NCBI GenBank assembly: GCA_037201625.1
Contig: JBBCGR010000003.1
Span: forward strand, 2,728,001-2,792,000
From: JAMXLO01 sp037201625
GTDB taxonomy: Bacteria; Pseudomonadota; Alphaproteobacteria; Acetobacterales; Acetobacteraceae
DNA: 64,000 bases
Direction: 5' to 3'
Both the position numbers and the translations under genes were made by a program. This document shows positions 1 to 10,115 of the stretch, one piece after another (the first letter of the stretch is position 1; each line of letters begins with the position of its first letter). The notes under the pieces were generated by a model. It had not been told where the DNA came from, searched no databases, and saw nothing but the letters and a program-made list of their open reading frames with translations.

Positions 1-251
1 AGGAGCGGGTAGTCGGCCGCCAGCGCCCAACTGCTCATGGTGAGGGTGACGGTCGTCAGCGACCGCTCGGTTCCCGAGAAGTGGATCGCGTCACCGACCT
101 CCGAGGCGGAGCAGCATTGATAGCCCTGGCTCGGCAGGTTGGGCGGCAGCGGGGACGGGATCGAATCGTAGATCGTTGCTGCTGACGCGGCCCCATTGAG
201 GGCCAATGCCATTGCTGCGCCGGCCAGCGCAGTGCTGAAATTTAGTCTCAT
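1..251 (-). CDS. Secreted protein with PEP-CTERM-family-like N-terminus, 3' part outside window
   Basis: The leftward reading frame starts at the ATG complementary to 249-251 and runs off the left edge, giving 83 residues. A GAGGGGAAG ribosome site lies 6-15 bases upstream of the start. The N-terminus is a signal peptide: Met-Arg-Leu, then an Ala/Leu-rich core ending in AASA-ATIYDS. The mature part begins with YDSIPSPLPPNLPSQGYQ and continues to a Thr/Ser-rich strand (SLTTVTLTMSSWAL). This opening is common in exported PEP-CTERM-anchored proteins, but the sorting signal itself would lie outside the window, so family membership is inferred from the N-terminus and from the PEP-CTERM neighbour transcribed the other way. 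It probably acts at or beyond the outer membrane. No enzymatic function can be read from this fragment. Confidence 0.6.
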   Translation of the reverse strand, partial: MRLNFSTALAGAAMALALNGAASAATIYDSIPSPLPPNLPSQGYQCCSASEVGDAIHFSGTERSLTTVTLTMSSWALAADYPL

Positions 252-653
252 TACGGTCTTCCCCTCATTTATGGGATGTCTGCCATGACGTTCTCACGGG
301 GTTCGGTAACGAGTCAACGCCCAAAGTGAAGAAATCGTATCTTCTTGGAGAAGAATAGCTGTATTTTTGACACATGAGTCCCGGGGCGGTCTCGACTGTG
401 GCTTTCCAGTTGTTTCCGGGCCCGTGATAAACCGGGCGACGAATGATCCGATCCGTCCGCAGTCGCGGCTCGGGGTTGGCGGGAGCACGAAAAGGGTCGA
501 CGGGGGTGGTGCCGGCCGCCGCCAGGCGAGGGCGCAGGCCCGATCCCGCGGGATCGGGCCGCAAGGCCGAGATTTGTCGGTAGACTTTACACTCGACCGG
601 ATAATTACCGATTATCAATTAATAGCTGGTTGAAATTAAACGACAACGAGTGC
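252..653. other. Intergenic region between divergent secreted-protein genes
   Basis: About 400 bases without a credible gene. The short open frames here lack ribosome sites and recognisable protein sequence. The region holds the leader of the leftward gene, a perfect palindrome at 537-560 and an AT-rich stretch at about 590-645 just before the sigma-54 promoter. The layout suits a shared regulatory region. Confidence 0.6.
537..560. promoter_or_regulatory. Perfect 24-bp palindrome, candidate enhancer-binding site
   Basis: The half-site GGCCCGATCCCG is followed directly by its exact reverse complement, with no loop. Its centre is about 130 bases upstream of the transcription start predicted from the sigma-54 promoter at 654-669. 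That is where sigma-54 activators usually bind. The absence of a loop and of a T-run argues against a terminator. The activator is not identified in the window; a PrsR-type regulator is the natural guess for a PEP-CTERM gene. Confidence 0.4.
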
Positions 654-669
654 TGGCACTATTCTTGCA
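654..669 (+). promoter_or_regulatory. Sigma-54 (RpoN) promoter upstream of PEP-CTERM gene
   Basis: The sequence TGGCACTATTCTTGCA fits the -24/-12 consensus TGGCACG-N4-TTGCW at every position but one, including the invariant GG (655-656) and GC (667-668) with the correct spacing. Transcription should start near 680, leaving a leader of about 33 bases before the ATG at 714. PEP-CTERM genes in other bacteria are known to be controlled by RpoN with the PrsK/PrsR two-component pair, so the match is biologically coherent. Confidence 0.75.
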
Positions 670-713
670 ATTGGGGGTTGCGCTGTAGTTGCACTCTGCG
701 ATGGAGAATTGTC

Positions 714-1515
714 ATGCGCAAACCTCCCGGCAGCGGCGATCGGATTTTGCCTGCTTGCGCTACCTGCGATTGCGTCGGCCAGCACGTTGGTGGTGGACCG
801 GGGCCTGCCAATCAGCAACCTGAACAACGCCGCCGGCGGTAACCGGTCCAACGTCGCGTGGGCGGACGATCCTGTGCCGTGGTTCTACGGCGACAACTTC
901 CAATTGGCCGGCGGCAGTGGGTCGATCTATTCGATCGACACGATCCGGACCTGGGCAGTGTCGACCGCACCGAACGTGACCGCACTGCAGTCGGTGTTCA
1001 ATACCGGCGTGACGCTGTTCACCGGCACCGGCACGACGCTTTCAGCCACCCCAGCGTCGCTGACCATCACGCCGACGGCCTATGCCGGTGCGCAGAACTA
1101 TCAATCCTTCGGCGGAGAGACCCGCTTCATCTACCAGTTGGACTTCACCGGCCTCAGCATCGTGGCGACGGGCGGCACGACGATCTCGTTCGGCGTCGAG
1201 GGCACCGGCACCGACGCGCCATCGTGGTACAACCACGCCAGCAATGCGGCACTCAGCGGCGCCATTCCGCAGGACAGTGCCGATGACCTGATGGCCGAAT
1301 ACTCCTGGACCGGCACTATCGGCGACGCGCCCGTCTATTCGGGGTGTTCGATTCGAATGCGAACAATCCGGACGGGATCGGCTGGGACAAGGGATCGGAC
1401 ATCAACGTGCAGGTGTTCGCGACCGTGCCTGAGCCGGCGACACTGGCCGTGCTGGGCCTGAGCCTCGCCGGCCTGGGCGTGGCGCGCCGCGCCGGAAATG
1501 AACCGTCCCGCCTGA
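714..1515 (+). CDS. PEP-CTERM sorting-domain protein (frame-broken in this sequence)
   Basis: A secreted protein of about 260 residues. It has an N-terminal signal peptide (core AAAIGFCLLALPAIASA), a Thr/Ser/Gly-rich beta-type body, and a C-terminal VPEPATLAVLGLSLAGLGVA segment followed by Arg-Arg. That is the PEP-CTERM tripartite signal (PEP motif, membrane helix, basic tail) processed by an exosortase. The ATG at 714 has GGAG at 703-706, seven bases away, but it enters frame only if one A of the AAA at 719-721 is dropped; an in-frame TTG at 709 has no usable spacing. A second break at the GGGG of 1341-1344 separates the body from the PEP-CTERM tail. The open frame then runs to 1625, but a family-typical end is the TGA at 1513-1515, one further frame change away. 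Start and end are therefore best estimates. Confidence 0.7.
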
Positions 1516-1544
1516 CATCGCCTCGCCGGGCGGGACCGGCCCAT

Positions 1545-1569
1545 AAAGAAACGGCGCCCGAGGGCGCCG
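1545..1569 (-). terminator. Rho-independent terminator of thiC
   Basis: On the minus strand a perfect 8-bp stem (CGGCGCCC, loop TC, GGGCGCCG; 1552-1569) is followed by TTTCTTTAT. It lies 29 bases beyond the thiC stop and separates thiC from the convergent PEP-CTERM gene. Confidence 0.7.
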
Positions 1570-1597
1570 CTCTCCGTTCGGTAACCGTTGCGTGCGG

Positions 1598-3438
<1,841 letters not shown>

Positions 3439-3504
3439 CGGCGGGCTCCTCCATCGCGCTCGCGGGGCTTGCGGGCAGGGCGCGGGTTGTTTGCGATGGC
3501 TGAA

Positions 3505-3612
3505 GCACCCGTCCCTACGCCGGCATGACCCGGTTCAGGTTCAAGGGTCACCGCGCCGCCGCGTTGGATGCGGGATGTGGCGGTATCTCAGCCCTGACGG
3601 CGGGGCCCCCCT
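3505..3612 (-). promoter_or_regulatory. TPP riboswitch (THI element) upstream of thiC
   Basis: Read on the minus strand, the leader contains GGCTGAGAT, then ACCCTTGAACCTGAACCGGG and TCATGCCGGCGTAGGGA. These are the conserved pyrophosphate- and pyrimidine-sensing helices of the thiamine pyrophosphate riboswitch. It ends about 70 bases before the thiC start, where ligand binding would be expected to reduce thiC expression. This leader shows no sign of the indels seen in the coding regions on either side. Confidence 0.95.
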
Positions 3613-3693
3613 CGGTAGCCGGGCAGAATGCGGTGGGTTGAAGGCGTGGTCAAGGGAGTGCCACTTGCGTGGAGCCGCTTGCGTGCGCATCGG

Positions 3694-3742
3694 AGGGACC
3701 CAGGGACCCAGGGACCCAGGGACCCAGGGACCCCAGGGACCC
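3694..3742. repeat. 8-bp tandem repeat (AGGGACCC), six units
   Basis: Six head-to-tail copies of AGGGACCC, the fifth carrying one extra C, followed by a partial AGGGCC. Each unit contains GGGACCC, which can pair with neighbouring units. The array lies between the 5' end of the thiC leader and the groEL terminator. Copy number may vary between strains. Confidence 0.9.
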
Positions 3743-3776
3743 AGGGCCGCTCCCGTTGCTGTCCGCATGTGCGCGC

Positions 3777-3810
3777 CAAGAGAAAGGGGCGGACCCTGCG
3801 GCCCGCCCCT
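3777..3810 (-). terminator. Terminator after groEL
   Basis: On the minus strand AGGGGCGG (3803-3810) pairs with CCGCCCCT (3785-3792) across a GC-rich loop and is followed by TTCTCTT. It sits 30 bases past the groEL stop. The T-run is short, so termination may be partial. Confidence 0.55.
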
Positions 3811-3840
3811 CCCAACTCGCAGCGACTCGGACTTCGAAAC

Positions 3841-5480
<1,640 letters not shown>

Positions 5481-5506
5481 GAATCAGATTCCTTTGTCGT
5501 TGTAGC

Positions 5507-5823
5507 TCAAGCGGCCTTGCGCTTGCCGGCGGGCTGGCCCTCGATGATGCCCATGATGTCGGACTCCTTCATGATCAGGAGATCCTCGCCATCGAGCTTC
5601 ACTTCGGTGCCGGACCACTTGCCGACAGGATGCGGTCGCCGTCCTTGACGTCGAGCGGCACCAGCTTGCCGGCTTCGTCGCGCGCGCCGGGGCCGACGGC
5701 GATGACCTCGCCTTCCATCGGCTTCTCCTTGGCGGTGTCGGGGATGATGATGCCGCCCGCGGTCTTCTCTTCGGCTTCAAGCCGACGGACCACGACCCGG
5801 TCGTGCAGGGGACGGAACTTCAT
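5507..5823 (-). CDS. groES: Co-chaperonin GroES (10 kDa), with one frame break
   Basis: GroES is the heptameric lid of the GroEL chamber. The ATG at 5823 begins MKFRPLHDRVVVRRLEAEEK, followed by the mobile-loop region TAGGIIIPDTAKEKPMEGEV and GDRI. One base is missing near 5627 (TCGGCAAG where TCGGGCAAG or TTCGGCAAG is expected). In the next frame the protein continues GKWSGTEVKLDGEDLLIMKE to a stop at 5507-5509, giving about 105 residues. It is the first gene of the groESL operon. The promoter and HrcA operators lie at 5916-6006. Confidence 0.93.
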
Positions 5824-5915
5824 TCGGATCGCTCCTTGAGTGATCTCGTCAATGGATGAGTGCTTGTTGCCAACAGCACGCCCAGGCCCCATTCGGGCGC
5901 CGCGGGCGCTGCCTG

Positions 5916-5942
5916 TTAGCACTCCCCCTTGGAGAGTGCCAG
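5916..5942. promoter_or_regulatory. CIRCE operator 1 (HrcA site) at groESL start site
   Basis: TTAGCACTC, nine bases, GAGTGCCAG: the left arm is the exact CIRCE consensus and the right arm matches 7 of 9. It overlaps the predicted groES transcription start, the usual position for HrcA repression of heat-shock genes in alphaproteobacteria. Confidence 0.9.
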
Positions 5943-5943
5943 C

Positions 5944-5972
5944 GATCTAGTCGCGTTTCCGTGGGGAGTCAA
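5944..5972 (-). promoter_or_regulatory. Putative groESL promoter between the two CIRCE elements
   Basis: On the minus strand TTGACT (5967-5972), 17 bases, then TAGATC (5944-5949). The -35 box is good and the -10 box weak. The start would fall inside CIRCE operator 1, as expected for an HrcA-repressed vegetative promoter. A sigma-32 contribution cannot be excluded. Confidence 0.5.
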
Positions 5973-5979
5973 GCATTCA

Positions 5980-6006
5980 GCAGCACTTTCCAGCGGTGAG
6001 TGCCAA
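5980..6006. promoter_or_regulatory. CIRCE-like operator 2 upstream of groESL promoter
   Basis: GCAGCACTT, nine bases, GAGTGCCAA: the right arm matches the CIRCE consensus at 8 of 9 positions and the left arm at 6 of 9, with the exact 9-base spacing. It begins 64 bases from operator 1 and lies just upstream of the -35 box, so HrcA could bracket the promoter. It is equally close to the leader of the divergent usg gene. Confidence 0.65.
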
Positions 6007-6102
6007 CTACTTGAAATTGCTGCGATTTATCCTTGCCAAAGCAACGCGAGGTCGTGTCATGCTGTTGTCAAGAAACCCGGGGGGATATCGGAGGGAGACC
6101 AC

Positions 6103-6362
6103 ATGAGCCTTGCCCTGCAATTGAACGACTATCGCTGACCACCGCCGAAATCCTATATCGCCTGCCCGACCACCCCGAAATCCTGCAAACCTACATCTGG
6201 CAGGACCTCGACCTCGCTCCTGAATTCCCCGTGCTCCACAAGTTCCTCGACTTCTGGCGCCGCGAACTGGAAGGGGAAGTTCATTCGGTGCGTGTCGGTT
6301 CCGCCAGTCTGATCGCGCCGCCCTCCTATCGCAGCCCGGGCGCCTTCCTGCAACTGCACTGA
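6103..6362 (+). CDS. usg: Usg-family protein (frame-broken)
   Basis: A small protein of the Usg family, widespread in alphaproteobacteria and of unknown function. The ATG at 6103 has a strong GGAGGGAG site and encodes MSLALQLNDYR before an immediate stop at 6136. One missing C (CGCTG for CGCCTG at about 6135) restores LTTAEILYRLPDHPEILQTY and HKFLDFWRRELEGEVHSVRV, ending ...SPGAFLQLH at 6362. The repaired protein has about 87 residues, the normal length. A longer frame from a TTG at 6033 avoids the break but has no ribosome site and an un-Usg-like N-terminus. It is transcribed away from groES across the CIRCE region. The break belongs to the same error cluster as thiC and groESL. Confidence 0.8.
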
Positions 6363-6448
6363 ACCCGCCAGCAGCGCTGGGACCCTCAACCGCACTGAGC
6401 CGCAAACGGCAACGGGCCCTGCGGGGTTGCGAGGCGGGGCCCGGCCGC

Positions 6449-6760
6449 TCAGTCGGCCAGGGCGGCCCGCGCATGCCCCAGGCTCAGGTGCACCGGCAGC
6501 ACCATGTCCAGCCCGGACACGGCGAATATCTGGGCAACCGGCGGCGGGGCAAAGATCACCAGCCGCCCGCCCGTCGCGACCAGGCGCTTCGCAGTCACCA
6601 GGATGGCGCGCAGCGCGGCGCTGCCGATGAAGCTGACCCGCGACAGGTCGATCAGCACCCGCTCCGTCCCGAGCAGGCTCACCTCGGCGAGGCGGTGCTC
6701 GAAGGCCGGCCGCGCGCTCGATTCCAGCCGGCCTTCAGGCTGGAGCATGGTCTCGATCAT
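6449..6760 (-). CDS. STAS-domain protein, anti-sigma-factor antagonist type
   Basis: A 103-residue single STAS domain. The core VLIDLSRVSFIGSAALRAIL matches the SpoIIAA/RsbV pattern with the phosphorylatable serine in GS, followed by GGRLVIFAPPPVAQIFAVSG. Such proteins bind serine-kinase anti-sigma factors and are switched off by phosphorylation. No partner kinase, phosphatase or sigma factor is next to it, so its pathway is unknown. It converges with usg and stands alone. Confidence 0.8.
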   Translation of the reverse strand: MIETMLQPEGRLESSARPAFEHRLAEVSLLGTERVLIDLSRVSFIGSAALRAILVTAKRLVATGGRLVIFAPPPVAQIFAVSGLDMVLPVHLSLGHARAALAD

Positions 6761-6912
6761 TCCGCCAGCTTAACGCGCCGCCACGGTGGCTGAAATGCCG
6801 CCGATCCCGCGCGGCAATGGCGGACCGCGCGGACGGCGCCCGCGGCACGGCAGGCGCCCTGGCCGGAAATCCTGGCCAGGGAGCTCGACGTGGTTGCACC
6901 GCGCGCCGGCAC

Positions 6913-8166
6913 TCAGACGGGCACCACCTCGCGACGGCTGCGCGGCAGTTGCGCGACGTATTTCGGATCGAGGTTCAGCGTCTCCGCCACCATCTCCGGC
7001 GGGCTGTGCGCCAGCCAGTCGGCCAGCGACACCTCCTCGAACCGGTCGGTACGGAACACCTCGACGAACACCAGGTCGCTGTCGCCGGTATTCTCCACGT
7101 AGTGGCCGAGCCCCTTCTTCACGTAGCCGATGTCGCCGGCATGGAAGTCGGCGGTGATCGCCGCCGGCCCGGTGTTGAACACCGTCGCCCGGGCCTTGCC
7201 CTTCAGGTAGTACTGCCACTCATCGGCATTCGGGTGCCAGTGCATCTCCCGCATGCCGCCCGGCTTCACCGTGACCAGCCCCGCGGCGATGGTCTTCGAG
7301 GCATGGAAGTTCCGGCTGTCGGCGATGCGCACCGAGCCGCTCTTGGTCTCATAGTTCGGCTGCAGCCCGCCCAGGTTGAACACGAACGGGTTGGGCGGCG
7401 CGGTGGTGCCGGCAATCACCTGCGCCTGCACCGTCTTCAGCGGCGGCGGTTCGCTGCTCTGGTAGATCCATTTGTTGTGCACTGGGATGTTCTTGAAGGC
7501 TTCGACCGGGAAACCGAAATTCTTCGCCAGCACGTCGGGCGGCGTGTGCGCGATCCAGTCGGTCACCAGCAGCGTGTTGAACTCCGACGAATAGCCATCG
7601 TCGAAGGCGATGACGAACTCGCAGCCGTTCGGTCCGATGCCCTCGAGCGAGTGCGGCAGGCCGGCCGGGAAGTACCACAGGTCGCCCGCAGTCACATCGG
7701 CCACCTGCGGCCTGCCGTCCTGGTCGAGGATGGTGACGCGGCAGCTTCCGAAAGTCATGATGGCCCATTCGGCCTGCTGGTGCCAATGCAGTTCGCGCAC
7801 GCCTCCCGGGCCAAGCCGCATGTTCACGCCCGAGATCGTCGTGGAGATCTTGAAGTCGTCCGCGGTGATCTGTCGCGCCCAGCCGCCATTCTGCACCCGC
7901 TTCGGCGCCAGGTTGAACGACGACCAGAACTGCGGCATGCCGTTCACGTCGGTGGCGGGCGGATTGAGGAATGCAGATTCGTTGTCCGCGAGACTCGGGT
8001 CGTTCGGCCCCGGATCGGCCAGCGCTTTCGGGTTGGTGACGTTGACGCTGCCTTCCGGCGGCGTATCGGGATTGCCGAAGCCGGCGGCCTTGGCGGCAGC
8101 CGCGGCGGTGGCAATGCCCCCGGCGGCACCCGCGGCGAGCATCGAGCGGCGCGATAGGATGTTCAT
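6913..8166 (-). CDS. oxdC: Tat-exported bicupin oxalate decarboxylase
   Basis: It converts oxalate to formate and CO2 using manganese. The 417 residues begin with a Tat signal (SRRSMLAAGAAGG), so the folded enzyme should be exported to the periplasm. Two cupin domains follow, each with metal ligands: GVRELHWHQQAEWAIM at about residues 123-138 and GGMREMHWHPNADEWQYY at about 300-317. The mobile lid over the N-terminal site reads SSEFNT and keeps the glutamate that makes the enzyme a decarboxylase rather than an oxidase. DWIAHTPPDVLAKNF and DWLAHSPPEMVAETL are family signatures. It is monocistronic, with no oxalate transporter adjacent. Oxalate removal or acid-stress relief are the likely roles. 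Confidence 0.92.
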   Translation of the reverse strand: MNILSRRSMLAAGAAGGIATAAAAAKAAGFGNPDTPPEGSVNVTNPKALADPGPNDPSLADNESAFLNPPATDVNGMPQFWSSFNLAPKRVQNGGWARQITADDFKISTTISGVNMRLGPGGVRELHWHQQAEWAIMTFGSCRVTILDQDGRPQVADVTAGDLWYFPAGLPHSLEGIGPNGCEFVIAFDDGYSSEFNTLLVTDWIAHTPPDVLAKNFGFPVEAFKNIPVHNKWIYQSSEPPPLKTVQAQVIAGTTAPPNPFVFNLGGLQPNYETKSGSVRIADSRNFHASKTIAAGLVTVKPGGMREMHWHPNADEWQYYLKGKARATVFNTGPAAITADFHAGDIGYVKKGLGHYVENTGDSDLVFVEVFRTDRFEEVSLADWLAHSPPEMVAETLNLDPKYVAQLPRSRREVVPV

Positions 8167-8476
8167 CGGATAGCGTCCCTTCCTGCACAGACATGATCGC
8201 CGGCACGCAGGTCAGCGTGGTGAGGTCCGGGCGAGATACGAAGGAATATGCAATCCGCTGGACGCGAGGCTTCTCGATTGGCACGGCATGTTGTCACAAA
8301 ACATAACGTTCGCAGGCCCGCCTGCCGGGACCGCCGCCGCCGCGAATCCGGCCCCGCAACGGTCGCCGTTGTCTTGCACGTCACGCGCAAGGACTGGTCA
8401 CGCGTGAGGACTGCCGGCGTGCATGAGGACAGCCGGCGCGGGTAAGCAACGCTGTGCGGCCGGCCGCGGCGCCACC
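8167..8476. other. Intergenic, no gene seen
   Basis: About 310 bases between two leftward genes. I see no conserved protein, RNA or repeat. It should contain the oxdC promoter; an AT-richer stretch (ACAAAACATAACG) at about 8296-8308 is the only visible candidate. Confidence 0.5.
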
Positions 8477-9355
8477 TCAGGCCAGCGCGCGACCGGTCAG
8501 CGACTGCAGCACGCGCAGCGGCGAACGCTCGGGATGCACCATCGCCTCGACCGGCAGGTGGAACGTCTGCTCCAGCGCGCAATGCCCGGACAGTGCCGCA
8601 TGCAGCACCTGGTCGGTGAAGCACAGCCAGGTGGTGCCCGCGGCAAACGCGAGATCGGCGCGCGGCGCAGTGTCCTGGTAGGCCGCATCCAGCTTGCCGG
8701 TGTCGTGCAGCGACAGCATCAGCCGGTCGTACTCGCTGCGCCGTCCCTTGGTGAGGCCAAGTTGCTGCATCAGCCAGGCGCTGCCCGGCAGCGCGGTGCC
8801 GGCGCGCGGCAGGAACCGGCCGGCGAAATCGGCGAAGGGCTCGCCGACGCGCCAGTGCCGCGCAGCGCCGTCGGGCGCGATGTTGCTGAACAGGCGCAGG
8901 ATGCGCCGCCCGCGCATCGGCCGGCTGGGGAAGGCATCGACGTGCAGCAGCCTGTCGTCATGCCGCGGCGAGTAGTCCCGCCCGGCGATCTCCGCCGGCC
9001 GGAAACTGGTGCGCGCCCGCTCCAGGCCCGCGGCATAGCCCGGCAGCAGATCACGCAGCAGTGCCTCGGCCGAATCGCCGAACCGCCGCAGCATGTCGCG
9101 CAGCCTGTCGGCATCGGCACCGGTCAGCGAGGAATTGCCGACGTTCCCGGTGGCGGGATCGAAGCTGATGTTCTTGCGCTCGCTGCCCATCGCGCTCGGC
9201 GACGCCAGGAACGCCTCCTCGGGCGCCATGCGGAACGGCAGGCGAGGCAGCACCAGCACGCGCCCCGCCTCCAGCGCATCGGCCGCGGTGTCGCGCAGCG
9301 CGGGATCGAACGGCCCGTGCCACGCCTCGATCGGCAAGGTCTGGATGACGTCCAT
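8477..9355 (-). CDS. Kdo hydroxylase family protein (KdoO-like dioxygenase)
   Basis: 292 residues resembling the Fe(II)/2-oxoglutarate/O2-dependent Kdo 3-hydroxylase family, which turns the Kdo of lipopolysaccharide into acid-stable Ko. Visible features are YSPRHDDRLLHVDAFPSRPM, with the HxD iron ligands at about residues 144-146, and FTDQVLHAALSGHCALEQTF, supplying the distal histidine. The start (MDVIQTLPIEAWHG) lies 4 bases after the phosphatase gene, so the two form a transcriptional unit. Ko in place of Kdo is documented in acetic acid bacteria, which fits the likely host. The family assignment is from motif recall, not a search. Confidence 0.75.
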   Translation of the reverse strand: MDVIQTLPIEAWHGPFDPALRDTAADALEAGRVLVLPRLPFRMAPEEAFLASPSAMGSERKNISFDPATGNVGNSSLTGADADRLRDMLRRFGDSAEALLRDLLPGYAAGLERARTSFRPAEIAGRDYSPRHDDRLLHVDAFPSRPMRGRRILRLFSNIAPDGAARHWRVGEPFADFAGRFLPRAGTALPGSAWLMQQLGLTKGRRSEYDRLMLSLHDTGKLDAAYQDTAPRADLAFAAGTTWLCFTDQVLHAALSGHCALEQTFHLPVEAMVHPERSPLRVLQSLTGRALA

Positions 9356-9359
9356 CGCG

Positions 9360-10031
9360 CTATTCGTGCACCAGGACCCAGTCGTTGACGAAACTCGCCA
9401 GTCCGTTGGCGCGGAAATTCTGCCGCAGCGCCACCTCGTCGTAGTCCTCGCGCACCCAGTCGAGGAACGGCTTCCGCCCTTCGGCCTCACGCGCATAGTG
9501 GTGGAAGAACGCATCGAGGATGCCGGTGCGCGCCTGCCGGATATGGCCGAAGCGAAGAGAAAGCTGCCCCAGCGCGTCGCGTGCGCTGCCACCCTGGAAC
9601 AGCACGAACAGTCCGGCGGCGAGGCCGGCACGGTCCGCCCCCGACTTGCAGTGCACCAGCGCCGGCGCCCGCATGTGGCGGAACGTGTCGTACAGCCGCA
9701 GGATCCGGTCGCGCTGCGGCGCGCCGCGGCTTTCCAGCGGCGCATCGACGAAGTCGAGCCCGAGTTCCCGCGCCGCCGAGCGGCTGAGCGCGTCCGAGCC
9801 GTTGCCGGTCTGGCCGCGCAGGTTGATGAGCGTCTTCAGGCCATAGCGCCGGGTGAGCACCGCGAGGCGGCCTGGCGTGGGGTGGTTGCAGCGGTAGAGC
9901 CGGCCCGGCGCGACGGCGGCAAAATTGCTCCACACCAGGCGGAACACCGCGTGGTCGATCAGCAGCGCATCGACCCACGCCAGCGCACGGCCCCCCGTAG
10001 TGCTCACATCGCCTTTGAAGATGCTGTTCAT
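9360..10031 (-). CDS. Dual-specificity/tyrosine phosphatase-like protein
   Basis: 223 residues from the ATG at 10031; an upstream in-frame ATG at 10091 would add 20. The P-loop VHCKSGADRAG is a perfect HCxxGxxR phosphatase signature, at about residue 137, preceded by a possible general-acid loop around LESRGAPQRD. It opens with WSNFAAVAPGRLYRCNHPTP, a segment typical of prokaryotic DSP-type phosphatases. It is translationally close to the Kdo-hydroxylase gene (4-base gap), so a role in dephosphorylating a lipid A or core sugar phosphate is plausible, but that is inference. The alternative is an ordinary protein tyrosine phosphatase. Confidence 0.75.
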   Translation of the reverse strand: MNSIFKGDVSTTGGRALAWVDALLIDHAVFRLVWSNFAAVAPGRLYRCNHPTPGRLAVLTRRYGLKTLINLRGQTGNGSDALSRSAARELGLDFVDAPLESRGAPQRDRILRLYDTFRHMRAPALVHCKSGADRAGLAAGLFVLFQGGSARDALGQLSLRFGHIRQARTGILDAFFHHYAREAEGRKPFLDWVREDYDEVALRQNFRANGLASFVNDWVLVHE

Positions 10032-10115
10032 CCGGCCCGCTTGAAGGAAACTGTTACCCAGTTCATTGCGAGGCGCCGTCCCGCAAGTCAACCGCGGCGG
10101 GGCGGCGCTGACCCG

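Noticed and set aside
709..1461. TTG start at 709 for the PEP-CTERM protein
   Set aside because: The ribosome site GGAG (703-706) is only two bases from it, while the ATG at 714 has seven-base spacing and gives a better signal peptide after correcting one homopolymer base.
3694..3742. CRISPR array
   Set aside because: The repeats are 8 bases with no spacers and no cas genes anywhere in the window.
6103..6138. Programmed frameshift or leader peptide in usg
   Set aside because: No slippery heptamer or stem-loop, and the break matches the nearby homopolymer indels in thiC and groESL.
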